From: JBGTFE01 sp036403235
GTDB taxonomy: Bacteria > Acidobacteriota > Blastocatellia > Pyrinomonadales > Pyrinomonadaceae
Length of the DNA: 64,000 nucleotides
Reading direction: 5' to 3'
Assembly: GCA_036403235.1 (NCBI GenBank)
Contig: DASWRI010000053.1
Location: forward strand, 1-64,000
Within the stretch, counting starts at the first letter, position 1. Each line of letters opens with the position of its first letter. A model generated the notes under the pieces. It saw only the letters and a program-made list of their open reading frames with translations, ran no database searches and was not told the origin of the DNA. This document shows, one piece after another, positions 1-6,523 of this stretch. The translations under genes and the position numbers were made by a program.

Positions 1-2
1 TT

Positions 3-200
3 TGCTGCTATCGTTGCTACGCGAGGCGAAGTGCTCTCGCTGTTTTTGGGCTTGTTAGCCATAGAGTTTATAGTGTCGTCAGTAGCCTTGCCTTTGTGGA
101 AAACACTATCTGTGATAATCTTTTTAAGCTAATTCAAGAACCACAGCAGACTATTACTCGTTTCCGACTTGCTGACGAAGTTAATAAGAAATCGACATAA
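3..200 (+). CDS. Possible C-terminal end of a truncated gene (partial at window edge)
   Basis: The third reading frame is open from the window edge to a TAA at 198-200, giving 65 residues that end in EVNKKST. It contains a hydrophobic stretch (LAVFGLV) followed by a polar tail. I do not recognise a family. Another frame is also open from base 1 to a TAA at 130-132 with a very hydrophobic product, so either could be the real tail, or neither. The region is AT-rich and next to a transposase, so this may be a remnant of an interrupted gene. Confidence 0.25.
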   Translation, partial: CCYRCYARRSALAVFGLVSHRVYSVVSSLAFVENTICDNLFKLIQEPQQTITRFRLADEVNKKST

Positions 201-274
201 TAGTTTTTCGCTTTGGTTTTCTATTTTGATTGCTAGGCTGACTTAAGGCAGGATAAGACGGGGTTAATTTTTCC

Positions 275-304
275 TTGACATTCCCTGTGGAAAAAGGATA
301 AATT
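275..304 (+). promoter_or_regulatory. Predicted sigma-70 promoter
   Basis: A perfect -35 TTGACA lies at 275-280, followed by an 18-bp spacer and TAAATT at 299-304. No protein start follows in the sense direction. Transcription would begin near 311 and meet a hairpin at 356-382, so the likely product is a short RNA. Confidence 0.5.
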
Positions 305-310
305 AGATAG

Positions 311-387
311 AGTTAGAGCCTGCTCTGTTAGCCGTTCCAAGCAACAGAAATTAGAAAACGACCTGCTAGTAACAGGTCGTTTCTTAG
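311..387 (+). ncRNA. Candidate small RNA
   Basis: Downstream of the promoter at 275-304, about 75 bases hold two hairpins and no open frame. The first is AGAGC/GCTCT at about 316-327. The second is a 10-bp stem (AAACGACCTG at 356-365 with CAGGTCGTTT at 373-382) followed by a weak T-rich tail. The layout of promoter, short body and terminal hairpin fits an independently transcribed small RNA. It ends just beyond the 3' end of the minus-strand transposase gene, so it could also influence transposase mRNA if transcription reads through. Confidence 0.35.
356..386 (+). terminator. Hairpin terminator
   Basis: A 10-bp perfect stem, AAACGACCTG/CAGGTCGTTT, with a 7-base loop and TTTCTTA after it. It would end the candidate small RNA; on the minus strand it lies just after the transposase stop and could end that transcript too. 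Confidence 0.55.
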
Positions 388-439
388 TTTAGGATACTTT
401 CACCGACGATGTCAACGTTTTATCTGTGCAACTTAAGAT

Positions 440-1471
440 TTAAAGGGACTTAGCGTTTTCTCTATAAAAATCCGTCTCAATCCCCAACTCATAAATCGAC
501 TGTACGATGCAGCAGATATTATGGCAAAGCACTTTACAAAGTAACTCATTTATTTGAGCTTTCTCAGTCTTACTTTTGAGTCTTTCGCCAAACTTAGCCT
601 TTATCATTGAAAACGTAGTTTCGACGTTTGAGCGTTTGTGATAGAAATTCATAAACTCGTCGCGTCTCATTTGATAAAAGTAATACATATTACGCCAAAG
701 CTGGTCGCCTGTGCGATGATTCGGCCTTGAGTTCTCTTTGAAAGGAATAAAGGCCATACCGCCCCTGTCTGCGACATATCGAAAGTTCTCAGCCGATAAA
801 TAAGCCTTGTCAGCAGTAACGTGATTCAATTTAAAATCCTGTGCCGTTCTTTGAACGAGCGGCTTAAACTGCGGGTGGTCTGATGATGTTCCGTCTGTGA
901 TTTCTACGTTGGCGATAATATTTGTAGATACTCCGCAAATGATATGGCATTTGAGCCAATCGTTAATCATTACCGATTTAGTTTTGTGTTTGGTCGTATG
1001 CCAGTTGCCGTCTCTATTTTGCCCTTTGGAGAATCCGCTAGAATCTACAGCAAAGTCTATTTCAACCGCTCGCAAGGGTGATGCGCTTTCACGGATAAGA
1101 GAATTGAGAACATAAAACATCTCGTCAATCTCAAGATAATTAAACAGGGAATTGAAATGCGGGATTTTAGAGATATAGCCTTTCTTATGCGCTTCGGCTA
1201 AATCCGAGATAAAACGTCTGCCCGAAATGCCCGAATAAATCTTAAAGACAATCGAGAAAATCATATCTCTTAAAGGTATGCGGGCGCGGCCTGTGTGAGC
1301 GGGCGGCAAATCATCGACCTGAGAACATAATTCAAAAAGCAGCTCTTGAAAACGTGCTTTCTCGTTGGTTTGAGCAAGATTGTAGTTGTGCCAATCCTGC
1401 GAATAGGTTTTACGGACTTTCGGGAGTTCGATTTCTTGTTGTTTCTGTTGTTGTTGTTCAAATAATAGCAT
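440..1471 (-). CDS. DDE transposase (IS4/IS5-type superfamily)
   Basis: Cut-and-paste transposase of an insertion sequence. With the start at 1471 the protein has 343 residues. The DDE triad is visible: Asp143 in FAVDSSG, Asp221 in TADKAYLS, and Glu284 in a signature R-x3-E-x6-K (KRSNVETTFSMIK). The open frame extends upstream to a TTG at 1645, but a clear Shine-Dalgarno AAGGAG (complement of 1481-1486) sits 9 bases before the ATG at 1471, so I chose that start; the upstream part is Cys-rich and unlike transposases. The N-terminal part (IPLRDMIFSIVFKIYSG) matches the usual helical DNA-binding region of this superfamily. No terminal inverted repeats could be identified by eye, so element boundaries are not given. 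Confidence 0.85.
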   Translation of the reverse strand: MLLFEQQQQKQQEIELPKVRKTYSQDWHNYNLAQTNEKARFQELLFELCSQVDDLPPAHTGRARIPLRDMIFSIVFKIYSGISGRRFISDLAEAHKKGYISKIPHFNSLFNYLEIDEMFYVLNSLIRESASPLRAVEIDFAVDSSGFSKGQNRDGNWHTTKHKTKSVMINDWLKCHIICGVSTNIIANVEITDGTSSDHPQFKPLVQRTAQDFKLNHVTADKAYLSAENFRYVADRGGMAFIPFKENSRPNHRTGDQLWRNMYYFYQMRRDEFMNFYHKRSNVETTFSMIKAKFGERLKSKTEKAQINELLCKVLCHNICCIVQSIYELGIETDFYRENAKSL

Positions 1472-1508
1472 TGTGCATTTCTCCTTGATTTCAAGGCGTG
1501 AATTGGCG

Positions 1509-1542
1509 CACAATATACTTTCGACTAGAGCGTGCGCAATCA
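1509..1542 (-). promoter_or_regulatory. Possible transposase promoter
   Basis: On the minus strand TTGCGC, a 16-bp spacer and TATATT precede the transposase start at 1471, with the -10 box about 40 bases upstream of it. The -35 is weak. Confidence 0.3.
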
Positions 1543-1558
1543 CGCTGTGGTTAAACAG

Positions 1559-1596
1559 GCACTGTTGGTTGTTACAGCAACCAGCGGTGCTTTTTT
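1559..1596 (+). terminator. Strong terminator hairpin in front of the transposase gene
   Basis: A 13-pair stem including G-U pairs (GCAC at 1559-1562 with GTGC at 1587-1590; core TGGTTG/CAACCA) with a 6-base loop, followed by six T on the plus strand. It would stop plus-strand transcription from running antisense through the transposase. Read on the minus strand it lies 88 bases upstream of the transposase start and would fold in any transcript entering from outside the element. Confidence 0.65.
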
Positions 1597-1695
1597 CGTT
1601 CTCAACTGATGTATTTATTATACTTCGTTCCATTAATGAAATCAAGCTAACTTATTGAAGATGCTAGCGTTACATAAGAGCATTTCTATTTTCTT

Positions 1696-1771
1696 TGCAA
1701 GCATAGAGTAATTGACAATATAATGCTTGCTGTGAAATAATGCAAGCAGACTTAAAAAAGGATGCAAGCAT
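1696..1771 (+). promoter_or_regulatory. Promoter overlapped by four copies of a TGCAAGCA operator
   Basis: A -35 TTGACA lies at 1712-1717 and AAATAA, a weak -10, follows after 17 bp. Four copies of TGCAAGCA or its complement surround it: 1696-1704, 1723-1731 (inverted), 1740-1748 and 1762-1771. The middle two form an inverted repeat (TGCTTGC 1724-1730, GCAAGCA 1742-1748). The last copy abuts the ATG at 1772. This is the layout of a repressor-controlled promoter. Confidence 0.5.
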
Positions 1772-2824
1772 ATGAAAAAAGAAAAGAAAGAAAAAGACGA
1801 GAAGAAAGTGAAAGGCGGTATTGCTAGGTCTGAGGCGCTAACTAAAACGGAAAGGTCTGCAATCGCAAAAAAAGCGGCTAGTGTGCGATGGGGAACTGAC
1901 CTGCCGGAGGCTACCCATACCGGCAACTTAAAAGTGGGGCAGATTCCCTGTGCAGTTTTAGAGGACGGAACGAGAGTGCTTTGGCAACAAGGATTTTTAA
2001 GGGCAATTGGGCGAACAGGTAGAGCTGCGGAAAGCGCAGTTTTAGACGAAAGCTTCCCACTGCCCGTTTTTCTTAGGGCTGAAAATCTTAAACCCTTTAT
2101 TACTAGCGAGTTAGTAGAAGCTTCGAGACCTATTGTTTTTCGACCTATTATCTCAAGTAGAGGTGGTATTTCCTACGGTTATCGGGCTGAATTACTTCCG
2201 CAGGTGTGCGATGTTTTTGTTCAAGCTTTAGAAGCAAAAGCACTAAAGCCAAATCAAATTCATATTGCCGAACAGTGTAAGATATTGATGCGGGGATTTG
2301 CCCAAGTTGGTATTATCGCTCTTGTTGATGAAGCAACGGGTTATCAATATACACGCGCTAGAAATGCACTTGAGGAAATCCTTGAACATTTCATAGCAAA
2401 GGAACTTAGAAAATGGGTTAAAACTTTTCCCGATGAATTTTATTATCACATTTGCCGTCTTAAAGGTTGGAATTATGATGAAGATAATAAACATAAAAGA
2501 GGCGCGTATTTTGGTAAATTAACCAATTATCTTATTTATCGCCGTTTAGCACCGGGAGTTTTGAAAGAATTAAAGAGTATCACCCCAAAGGATTCAAAGG
2601 GCAGATATAAACAAAGATTATTTCAAAGACTGACGGAACACATCGGACACCCAAGATTGCGCGAGCTGTTAGCCTCTGAAATTACGCTAATGCGAATCTT
2701 TGACAATGGAAAATGGGAAGATTTTGAAAAAGCTTTGAACAGAGCTATTCCGATTTACGGCGATTTACCTTTATTTGACCAAATTGAGAACCAAAACACA
2801 GATACGGCCAGATTACTTCATTAA
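1772..2824 (+). CDS. P63C domain-containing protein (phage-related)
   Basis: 350 residues. The N-terminus is a Lys/Glu-rich tail (residues 1-40). The middle includes LEDGTRVLWQQGFLRAIGR, and the C-terminal half (about 190-320) has hallmarks of the P63C family, a domain first seen in phage proteins: YQYTRARNALEEILEHFIAK, FPDEFYYHICRL, TNYLIYRRLAPGVL, HIGHPRLRELLASEI and a closing IPIYGDLPLF. The biochemical role of the family is not established. The gene follows a TTGACA promoter with repeated TGCAAGCA sites and is closed by a terminator at 2841, so it is a single-gene unit. It lies beside a transposase in AT-rich DNA, consistent with horizontal transfer or a prophage remnant. Confidence 0.85.
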   Translation: MKKEKKEKDEKKVKGGIARSEALTKTERSAIAKKAASVRWGTDLPEATHTGNLKVGQIPCAVLEDGTRVLWQQGFLRAIGRTGRAAESAVLDESFPLPVFLRAENLKPFITSELVEASRPIVFRPIISSRGGISYGYRAELLPQVCDVFVQALEAKALKPNQIHIAEQCKILMRGFAQVGIIALVDEATGYQYTRARNALEEILEHFIAKELRKWVKTFPDEFYYHICRLKGWNYDEDNKHKRGAYFGKLTNYLIYRRLAPGVLKELKSITPKDSKGRYKQRLFQRLTEHIGHPRLRELLASEITLMRIFDNGKWEDFEKALNRAIPIYGDLPLFDQIENQNTDTARLLH

Positions 2825-2840
2825 CCTACAACCAAACGCT

Positions 2841-2878
2841 AAAACCGCCGGACTCAATTACGAGCGCGGCGGTTTTTC
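2841..2878 (+). terminator. Rho-independent terminator after the P63C gene
   Basis: Stem AAAACCGCC (2841-2849) with GGCGGTTTT (2868-2876), then more T. It closes the plus-strand P63C gene 16 bases after its stop; the A-run on the other side makes it usable for the opposing small gene as well. Confidence 0.75.
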
Positions 2879-2922
2879 CTTGCAAGTTTTCTTGCTATCC
2901 CAAATCTTCAACGCTCGTTTAA

Positions 2923-3159
2923 TCAAATCTCATCGTTATTAATTCGTTCTTGCTGCCAATGTCGAAAGGCCAGAAGTTCTTCTTTATAAAACTGCGGCTC
3001 TGGCAATGTTTTTCCGGCTTTTAATGAATCGTTGTAACGACGCAGAATTTCTTCCATTTGCAGAAATCGCTTTTCCCGCATTTCTAGATACGGTTTTTCT
3101 CGCTCTTTCCTTAATCGCTCGGCATTTGATTTTGTTAATAAAACGCACCCATCGCTCAT
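2923..3159 (-). CDS. Small charged protein of unknown function
   Basis: With the start at 3159 this is a 78-residue protein rich in Arg, Lys and Glu, predicted largely helical (SNAERLRKEREKPYLEMREK, LAFRHWQQERINN). I do not recognise a family. The open frame extends to 3252, but its first 31 codons are formed by TTTTTGTGCA repeats and the residues look artificial. A consensus TATAAT lies on the minus strand at 3171-3166, placing the predicted transcription start at about 3159, the A of the ATG; the mRNA would be leaderless. ATG at 3195 and 3174 are alternatives, neither with a Shine-Dalgarno. Size, charge and the repeated operator suggest a DNA-associated or regulatory role, which is inference only. 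Confidence 0.5.
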   Translation of the reverse strand: MSDGCVLLTKSNAERLRKEREKPYLEMREKRFLQMEEILRRYNDSLKAGKTLPEPQFYKEELLAFRHWQQERINNDEI

Positions 3160-3165
3160 ATATCT

Positions 3166-3171
3166 ATTATA
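3166..3171 (-). promoter_or_regulatory. -10 box TATAAT of the small charged gene
   Basis: Perfect TATAAT on the minus strand, six bases before the predicted start point at 3159. The -35 position (3189-3194) is poor, and one TTTTTGTGCA copy occupies the spacer, as expected for a regulated promoter. Confidence 0.45.
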
Positions 3172-3177
3172 CATCTG

Positions 3178-3277
3178 TTTTTGTGCAAACTTCATTTCTG
3201 CACAAAAACTCGCCCTACTTGCACAAAAACTCCATATTCTGCACAAAAACACCCTAAAAATCGCTAGTTTTTGTGCA
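3178..3277. repeat. Five-copy TTTTTGTGCA array (iteron-like or operator)
   Basis: The decamer TTTTTGTGCA occurs at 3178-3187 and 3268-3277, and its complement at 3199-3208, 3220-3229 and 3240-3249. The three inner copies are spaced 20-21 bp, two helical turns, and are flanked by oppositely oriented copies. The array overlaps the promoter of the small charged gene. A sixth exact copy lies at 8701-8710. Confidence 0.8.
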
Positions 3278-3490
3278 AAGCCACAGAGATGTATACAAAT
3301 TATCCATCTATATTTAGTGTATTAAATATACAGTGCAATAAAGCTTTTGTTTTCAGCAATTAATCCTATCTCTTGGAATAGTTGTTAATTTAATATACAA
3401 ATCGCATTTATTTATACAAAACGGGAAAAATAAAAATAGCTCCTCTCATTTGTTGCAAACAAATCACTTATTGGTTTTGCTGGAACGGTA
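3278..3490. other. AT-rich spacer with TATACAAA words
   Basis: No gene is visible. TATACAAA or a close variant occurs near 3292, 3396 and 3413. The segment is markedly more AT-rich than the rest of the window. It separates the repeat array from the sigma-54-like promoter. Confidence 0.4.
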
Positions 3491-3496
3491 GAAAGT

Positions 3497-3513
3497 TTGG
3501 CACGCGGTTTGTT
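3497..3513 (+). promoter_or_regulatory. Sigma-54-like promoter
   Basis: TTGGCACG, four bases, then TTGT. This matches the -24/-12 consensus TGGCACG-N4-TTGC with GG at 3499-3500 and the correct 10-base separation; only the last C of the -12 element is T. Transcription would start near 3523, about 52 bases before the ATG at 3575. An overlapping sigma-70 element is not convincing. Confidence 0.45.
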
Positions 3514-3574
3514 ATATAGAAAGGCAAGAAGCAAGGCTTCAAAATTAACAAGAAGAAGAGAAGAGGAGACTAAA

Positions 3575-3844
3575 ATGAAAAACTTAAAAAATTTAACGGC
3601 GGCATTTACTTTATTAGTAGTTATGATTATGGGTGCGGTTTCAGCGAATGCTGGTATATTATTGGGCGACCGTTCGATTCCGGTCAACAGCGACCCTTGT
3701 GTTAGCAACGATAGTCCTACAAAAAGTGACACCGGAATCATCGTTGCCGGATTTACCGGAATTATCGTTGCCGGATTTACCGGAATCATCGTTGCCGGCA
3801 AAGACACGACTCAGGTTAACTGCGGTATCTTGATGTCGGACTAA
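3575..3844 (+). CDS. Small secreted GIIVAG-repeat protein
   Basis: 89 residues. The ATG at 3575 has a strong Shine-Dalgarno (GAGGAG) and begins a clear signal peptide: KNLKN, a hydrophobic core and a cleavage site after SANA at residue 26. The mature part of about 63 residues contains TGIIVAGF twice and TGIIVAGK once, encoded by a 24-bp tandem repeat; GILLGD just after the cleavage site and GILMSD at the very C-terminus look like diverged copies. Two Cys flank the repeat block (PCVSND and VNCGIL) and could form a disulfide. I do not recognise the family. The hydrophobic, beta-branched repeats suggest self-assembly or membrane interaction, which is inference. It is a stand-alone unit between the sigma-54-like promoter and a terminator. 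Confidence 0.65.
   Translation: MKNLKNLTAAFTLLVVMIMGAVSANAGILLGDRSIPVNSDPCVSNDSPTKSDTGIIVAGFTGIIVAGFTGIIVAGKDTTQVNCGILMSD
3731..3798 (+). repeat. 24-bp tandem repeat, 2.8 copies
   Basis: Units at 3731-3754, 3755-3778 and 3779-3798 (partial). The units differ at one synonymous position (ATC/ATT). They are in frame and encode TGIIVAGF. The near identity at DNA level suggests recent expansion or homogenisation. Confidence 0.9.
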
Positions 3845-3895
3845 GCCAAAGCAATATACAGACAGTTGTCCTTCCCTTGTGGTTGAACAAACTCC

Positions 3896-3938
3896 CAAAA
3901 AAGCAACCTTTGTTGAGAAATCGACAAGGGTTGTTTTT
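3896..3938. terminator. Bidirectional terminator
   Basis: Stem CAACCTTTGT (3904-3913) with ACAAGGGTTG (3924-3933, two G-U pairs), T-run on the plus strand at 3934-3938 and A-run before it giving a T-run on the minus strand. It separates the GIIVAG gene from the converging cysteine desulfurase gene. Confidence 0.75.
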
Positions 3939-5124
3939 ATTTTATTTGCGATTGATATTGAGGAGAAAGTCGCCGCAGGTTTTCAACCGCTCGCGGCAAA
4001 GTCTCCAAAACATATTCGACGTCTTCCGGCGTATTTTCCACGCCGAAGCTAAAACGAATCGCTCCGCGCGCCAGCTCGTCGTTTCTGCCGAGGGCGCGAA
4101 TGACGGGCGAAGGCTCAAGACTGCCGGAAGAGCACGCCGAACCGGTCGAAACGGCGACGCCCTGCATATCGAGATTGATAAGCAGACCTTCGCCTTCGAT
4201 AAACCGGAAGGAAATGTTCGAGATATTCGGCAGGCGTTTTTCACGATTGCCGTTAAAGACGATATCAGTGATTTTTTCCGCCACCCGGTCTTCGAATTTC
4301 CGGCGCAAGTCGGCCAGACGCGCGGCGTTTTCGGATAAATTTCTGTTGGCGATTTCGCAGGCCTTTCCGAAAGCAACGATATATGGAACGTTTTCCGTTC
4401 CGCCGCGCCGCTCGCGTTCCTGATGCCCGCCGATGTTTTGCGCGTGAAGCCGCACGCCGCGACGAATATAAAGCGCGCCGACGCCTTTCGGAGCGTAAAG
4501 CTTGTGCGCCGAAACTGAAAGCAAATCGCAGCCGATTTCTTCGACATCAACCGTAATTTTGCCGATTGCCTGAACGGCGTCGGTGTGAAACCAGATTTTT
4601 TTGCCGCCAGCGCGCAACTCACGCACGAATCTGCCGATTTCTTCGACTGGCTGAATCGTGCCGATTTCGTTGTTGGCGGTCATCACAGAAATTAAAATCG
4701 TATCTTCGCGAATCGCGTTTTTTACGTCGTCGGGACGGACGATTCCGTCTTCGTAAACGGGCAGATAGGTAACATCGACGCCGCGTTTTTCCAAATCCAG
4801 ACAAACTTCCTTGACGGCCGAATGCTCGATTTGCGAAGTGATTATGTGCCGGCCGTATTTTTCGTTTGCTTCGAGAAATCCGCGAATGGCGAGATTGTTC
4901 GATTCCGTGCCGCCCGATGTAAAAACGATTTCGTTCGGCCGCGCGTTGACGATTCCGGCGACTTGATGACGCGCTTTATCGACGGCCGCGCGCGCTTCCT
5001 GCCCGAAAAAGTGGATGCTCGAGGCGTTGCCGAACTTGCCGGTCAAAAAGGGAAGCATCGCCTCGACGACTTCTTTATCAACCGGCGTGGTGGCGCTGTT
5101 ATCCAGATAAACTCTGCGAAACAT
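3937..5124 (-). CDS. iscS: Cysteine desulfurase (NifS/IscS type)
   Basis: 395 residues, normal for class I cysteine desulfurases, which use PLP to move sulfur from L-cysteine to an enzyme persulfide for Fe-S cluster and thio-cofactor synthesis. Visible features are the N-terminal YLDNSATTP, His101 in the QIEHSAV motif, the PLP lysine Lys208 in SAHKLYAPKG, and the persulfide Cys331 in the class I loop STGSACSSGSLEPS. No iscU, iscR or suf gene is next to it, so it may serve as a general sulfur donor. It is transcribed divergently from the radical SAM gene at 5289, itself an Fe-S enzyme. Confidence 0.93.
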   Translation of the reverse strand: MFRRVYLDNSATTPVDKEVVEAMLPFLTGKFGNASSIHFFGQEARAAVDKARHQVAGIVNARPNEIVFTSGGTESNNLAIRGFLEANEKYGRHIITSQIEHSAVKEVCLDLEKRGVDVTYLPVYEDGIVRPDDVKNAIREDTILISVMTANNEIGTIQPVEEIGRFVRELRAGGKKIWFHTDAVQAIGKITVDVEEIGCDLLSVSAHKLYAPKGVGALYIRRGVRLHAQNIGGHQERERRGGTENVPYIVAFGKACEIANRNLSENAARLADLRRKFEDRVAEKITDIVFNGNREKRLPNISNISFRFIEGEGLLINLDMQGVAVSTGSACSSGSLEPSPVIRALGRNDELARGAIRFSFGVENTPEDVEYVLETLPRAVENLRRLSPQYQSQIK

Positions 5125-5288
5125 ATGTCTATTTTAACTCATCTGAAAAAATTACAAACTTGTGACAGTATATTTCGTTGTAATAGCAAAGGTTTTCTTG
5201 CTCTGCGTCAGTTGGATAAGATAAAGTAAAACGTTGCGGCATGAAGCGGCATCTAAACCGCGACTCGTTATTTTAGAAGGAAAATATA

Positions 5289-6464
5289 ATGGATTTTGCA
5301 ACAAAAGAAATTTTTAAGCGATACGCGAGCATTCTGGTCGGCAGGCCGATTTCGCCCGTGTTTTTGAATATTCTGGTCACGAGCGTTTGCGATATGCGCT
5401 GCACGCATTGTTTCTTTACGGAGGAGCTCGACGACCGCCCGCGCAAAAAACTGCAGATGAAATCGGACGAAATCGCCCGCATTTCGGAAACTTTGGGCGG
5501 AAATCTGGGCGTGCTTGTGCTTGCCGGCGGCGAGCCGTTCACGCGCAAGGATTTGCCGGAAATCGTCCGCTCTTTTTACGAAAACAATAAGCTCGACTCG
5601 GTTTATTTAATGAGCAACGGGCAGATTCATCCGAGAATTTTCCCCGACGTGACGCGCATTTTGGACGAATGTCCGAATCTGAACGTGACGGTCGCGCTCG
5701 GCATCGACGGCATGAAAGCGGCGCACGAAAAAATTCGTCAGAAAGAAGGAAGCTGGGACAAAGCGATTCACACGGCGCGCACTTTGCAGCAGATGAAGCG
5801 CGAGCAATATCCGCAGCTCGACATTCAAACCTGCACCTGCGTCATGAATTCGAATCAGGACACGATTTTTGACTGGTACGACTTTCTGAAATACGATTTG
5901 AAGCCGGATAAAGTCAATATCAATTATATTCGTCCGCCTTCGAAAGACCCGAACGAATTGAATTTTGACCATAAGCTTTACGGAAAGCTTTCGCAGATGA
6001 TTCTCGAAGATGTGAAAAATTCGGCGCTGAAAAACAATTACGGCGGAAAATCGGGCTTTTTCAAAGCGGCCGTCGATATTTACATGCACGATTTGATTGC
6101 GAAAACGAAGGAAGAAAACAAAGCGCAACTCAAATGCTACGCCGGAAGCGCCGGCGCGGTCATATACGATAACGGCGCGCTTTCTTCGTGCGAAAACAAA
6201 CCGGAAGTTCTGAATCTGCGCGATTTCGAGTGGGATTTTCAGGCCGCGTGGAAGACGAATATGATGAAGGCTCGCCGCAAGGAAGCGGGCGCAGGCTGCT
6301 ACTGCACGCACGAATCGAACTGTTTTTATCCGAGTCTGCCGTTTAACGCAAAACATCTGATTCAGATTAAAAAGCTCGAAAAACAGATGAAAAAAGCGAG
6401 CGAAAAACTCGGAAACGACCAGCCGCAGAGCGAAGGCTTGGCGGTTAAAGCGTATGATGTTTGA
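5289..6464 (+). CDS. Radical SAM protein with C-terminal SPASM-like cysteines
   Basis: 391 residues. The S-adenosylmethionine-binding 4Fe-4S motif is Cys34-x3-Cys38-x2-Cys41 (CDMRCTHC), followed by LAGGEPFTR typical of radical SAM/SPASM proteins. Additional cysteines near the C-terminus (283, 301, 337, 339, 345) are spaced as expected for auxiliary cluster binding. Such enzymes make peptide-derived products, modify proteins or act on lipids or carbohydrates; the substrate cannot be told from sequence. No small precursor peptide is visible next to it. A Shine-Dalgarno AAGGA lies before the ATG. The gene ends in a terminator but is followed on the same strand by a glycolipid-type glycosyltransferase and a reductase. 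Confidence 0.85.
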   Translation: MDFATKEIFKRYASILVGRPISPVFLNILVTSVCDMRCTHCFFTEELDDRPRKKLQMKSDEIARISETLGGNLGVLVLAGGEPFTRKDLPEIVRSFYENNKLDSVYLMSNGQIHPRIFPDVTRILDECPNLNVTVALGIDGMKAAHEKIRQKEGSWDKAIHTARTLQQMKREQYPQLDIQTCTCVMNSNQDTIFDWYDFLKYDLKPDKVNINYIRPPSKDPNELNFDHKLYGKLSQMILEDVKNSALKNNYGGKSGFFKAAVDIYMHDLIAKTKEENKAQLKCYAGSAGAVIYDNGALSSCENKPEVLNLRDFEWDFQAAWKTNMMKARRKEAGAGCYCTHESNCFYPSLPFNAKHLIQIKKLEKQMKKASEKLGNDQPQSEGLAVKAYDV

Positions 6465-6466
6465 CG

Positions 6467-6508
6467 AATAAACGCGAATATTAAGATAACATTCGCGTTT
6501 ATTTTTTG
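6467..6508 (+). terminator. Rho-independent terminator after the radical SAM gene
   Basis: Perfect 13-bp stem AATAAACGCGAAT (6467-6479) with ATTCGCGTTTATT (6491-6503), then T-run. The word GAATAAACGCGAA recurs in the long inverted repeat at 53255-53372. Confidence 0.8.
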
Positions 6509-6523
6509 TAATTTTCTCAAAAG

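Noticed and set aside
390..1700. Terminal inverted repeats of the insertion sequence
   Set aside because: No convincing matching ends or target-site duplication could be found by eye on both sides of the transposase gene.
3731..3798. 24-bp repeats as a CRISPR or DNA-level element
   Set aside because: The repeats are in frame, contiguous without spacers and encode a coherent TGIIVAGF repeat.
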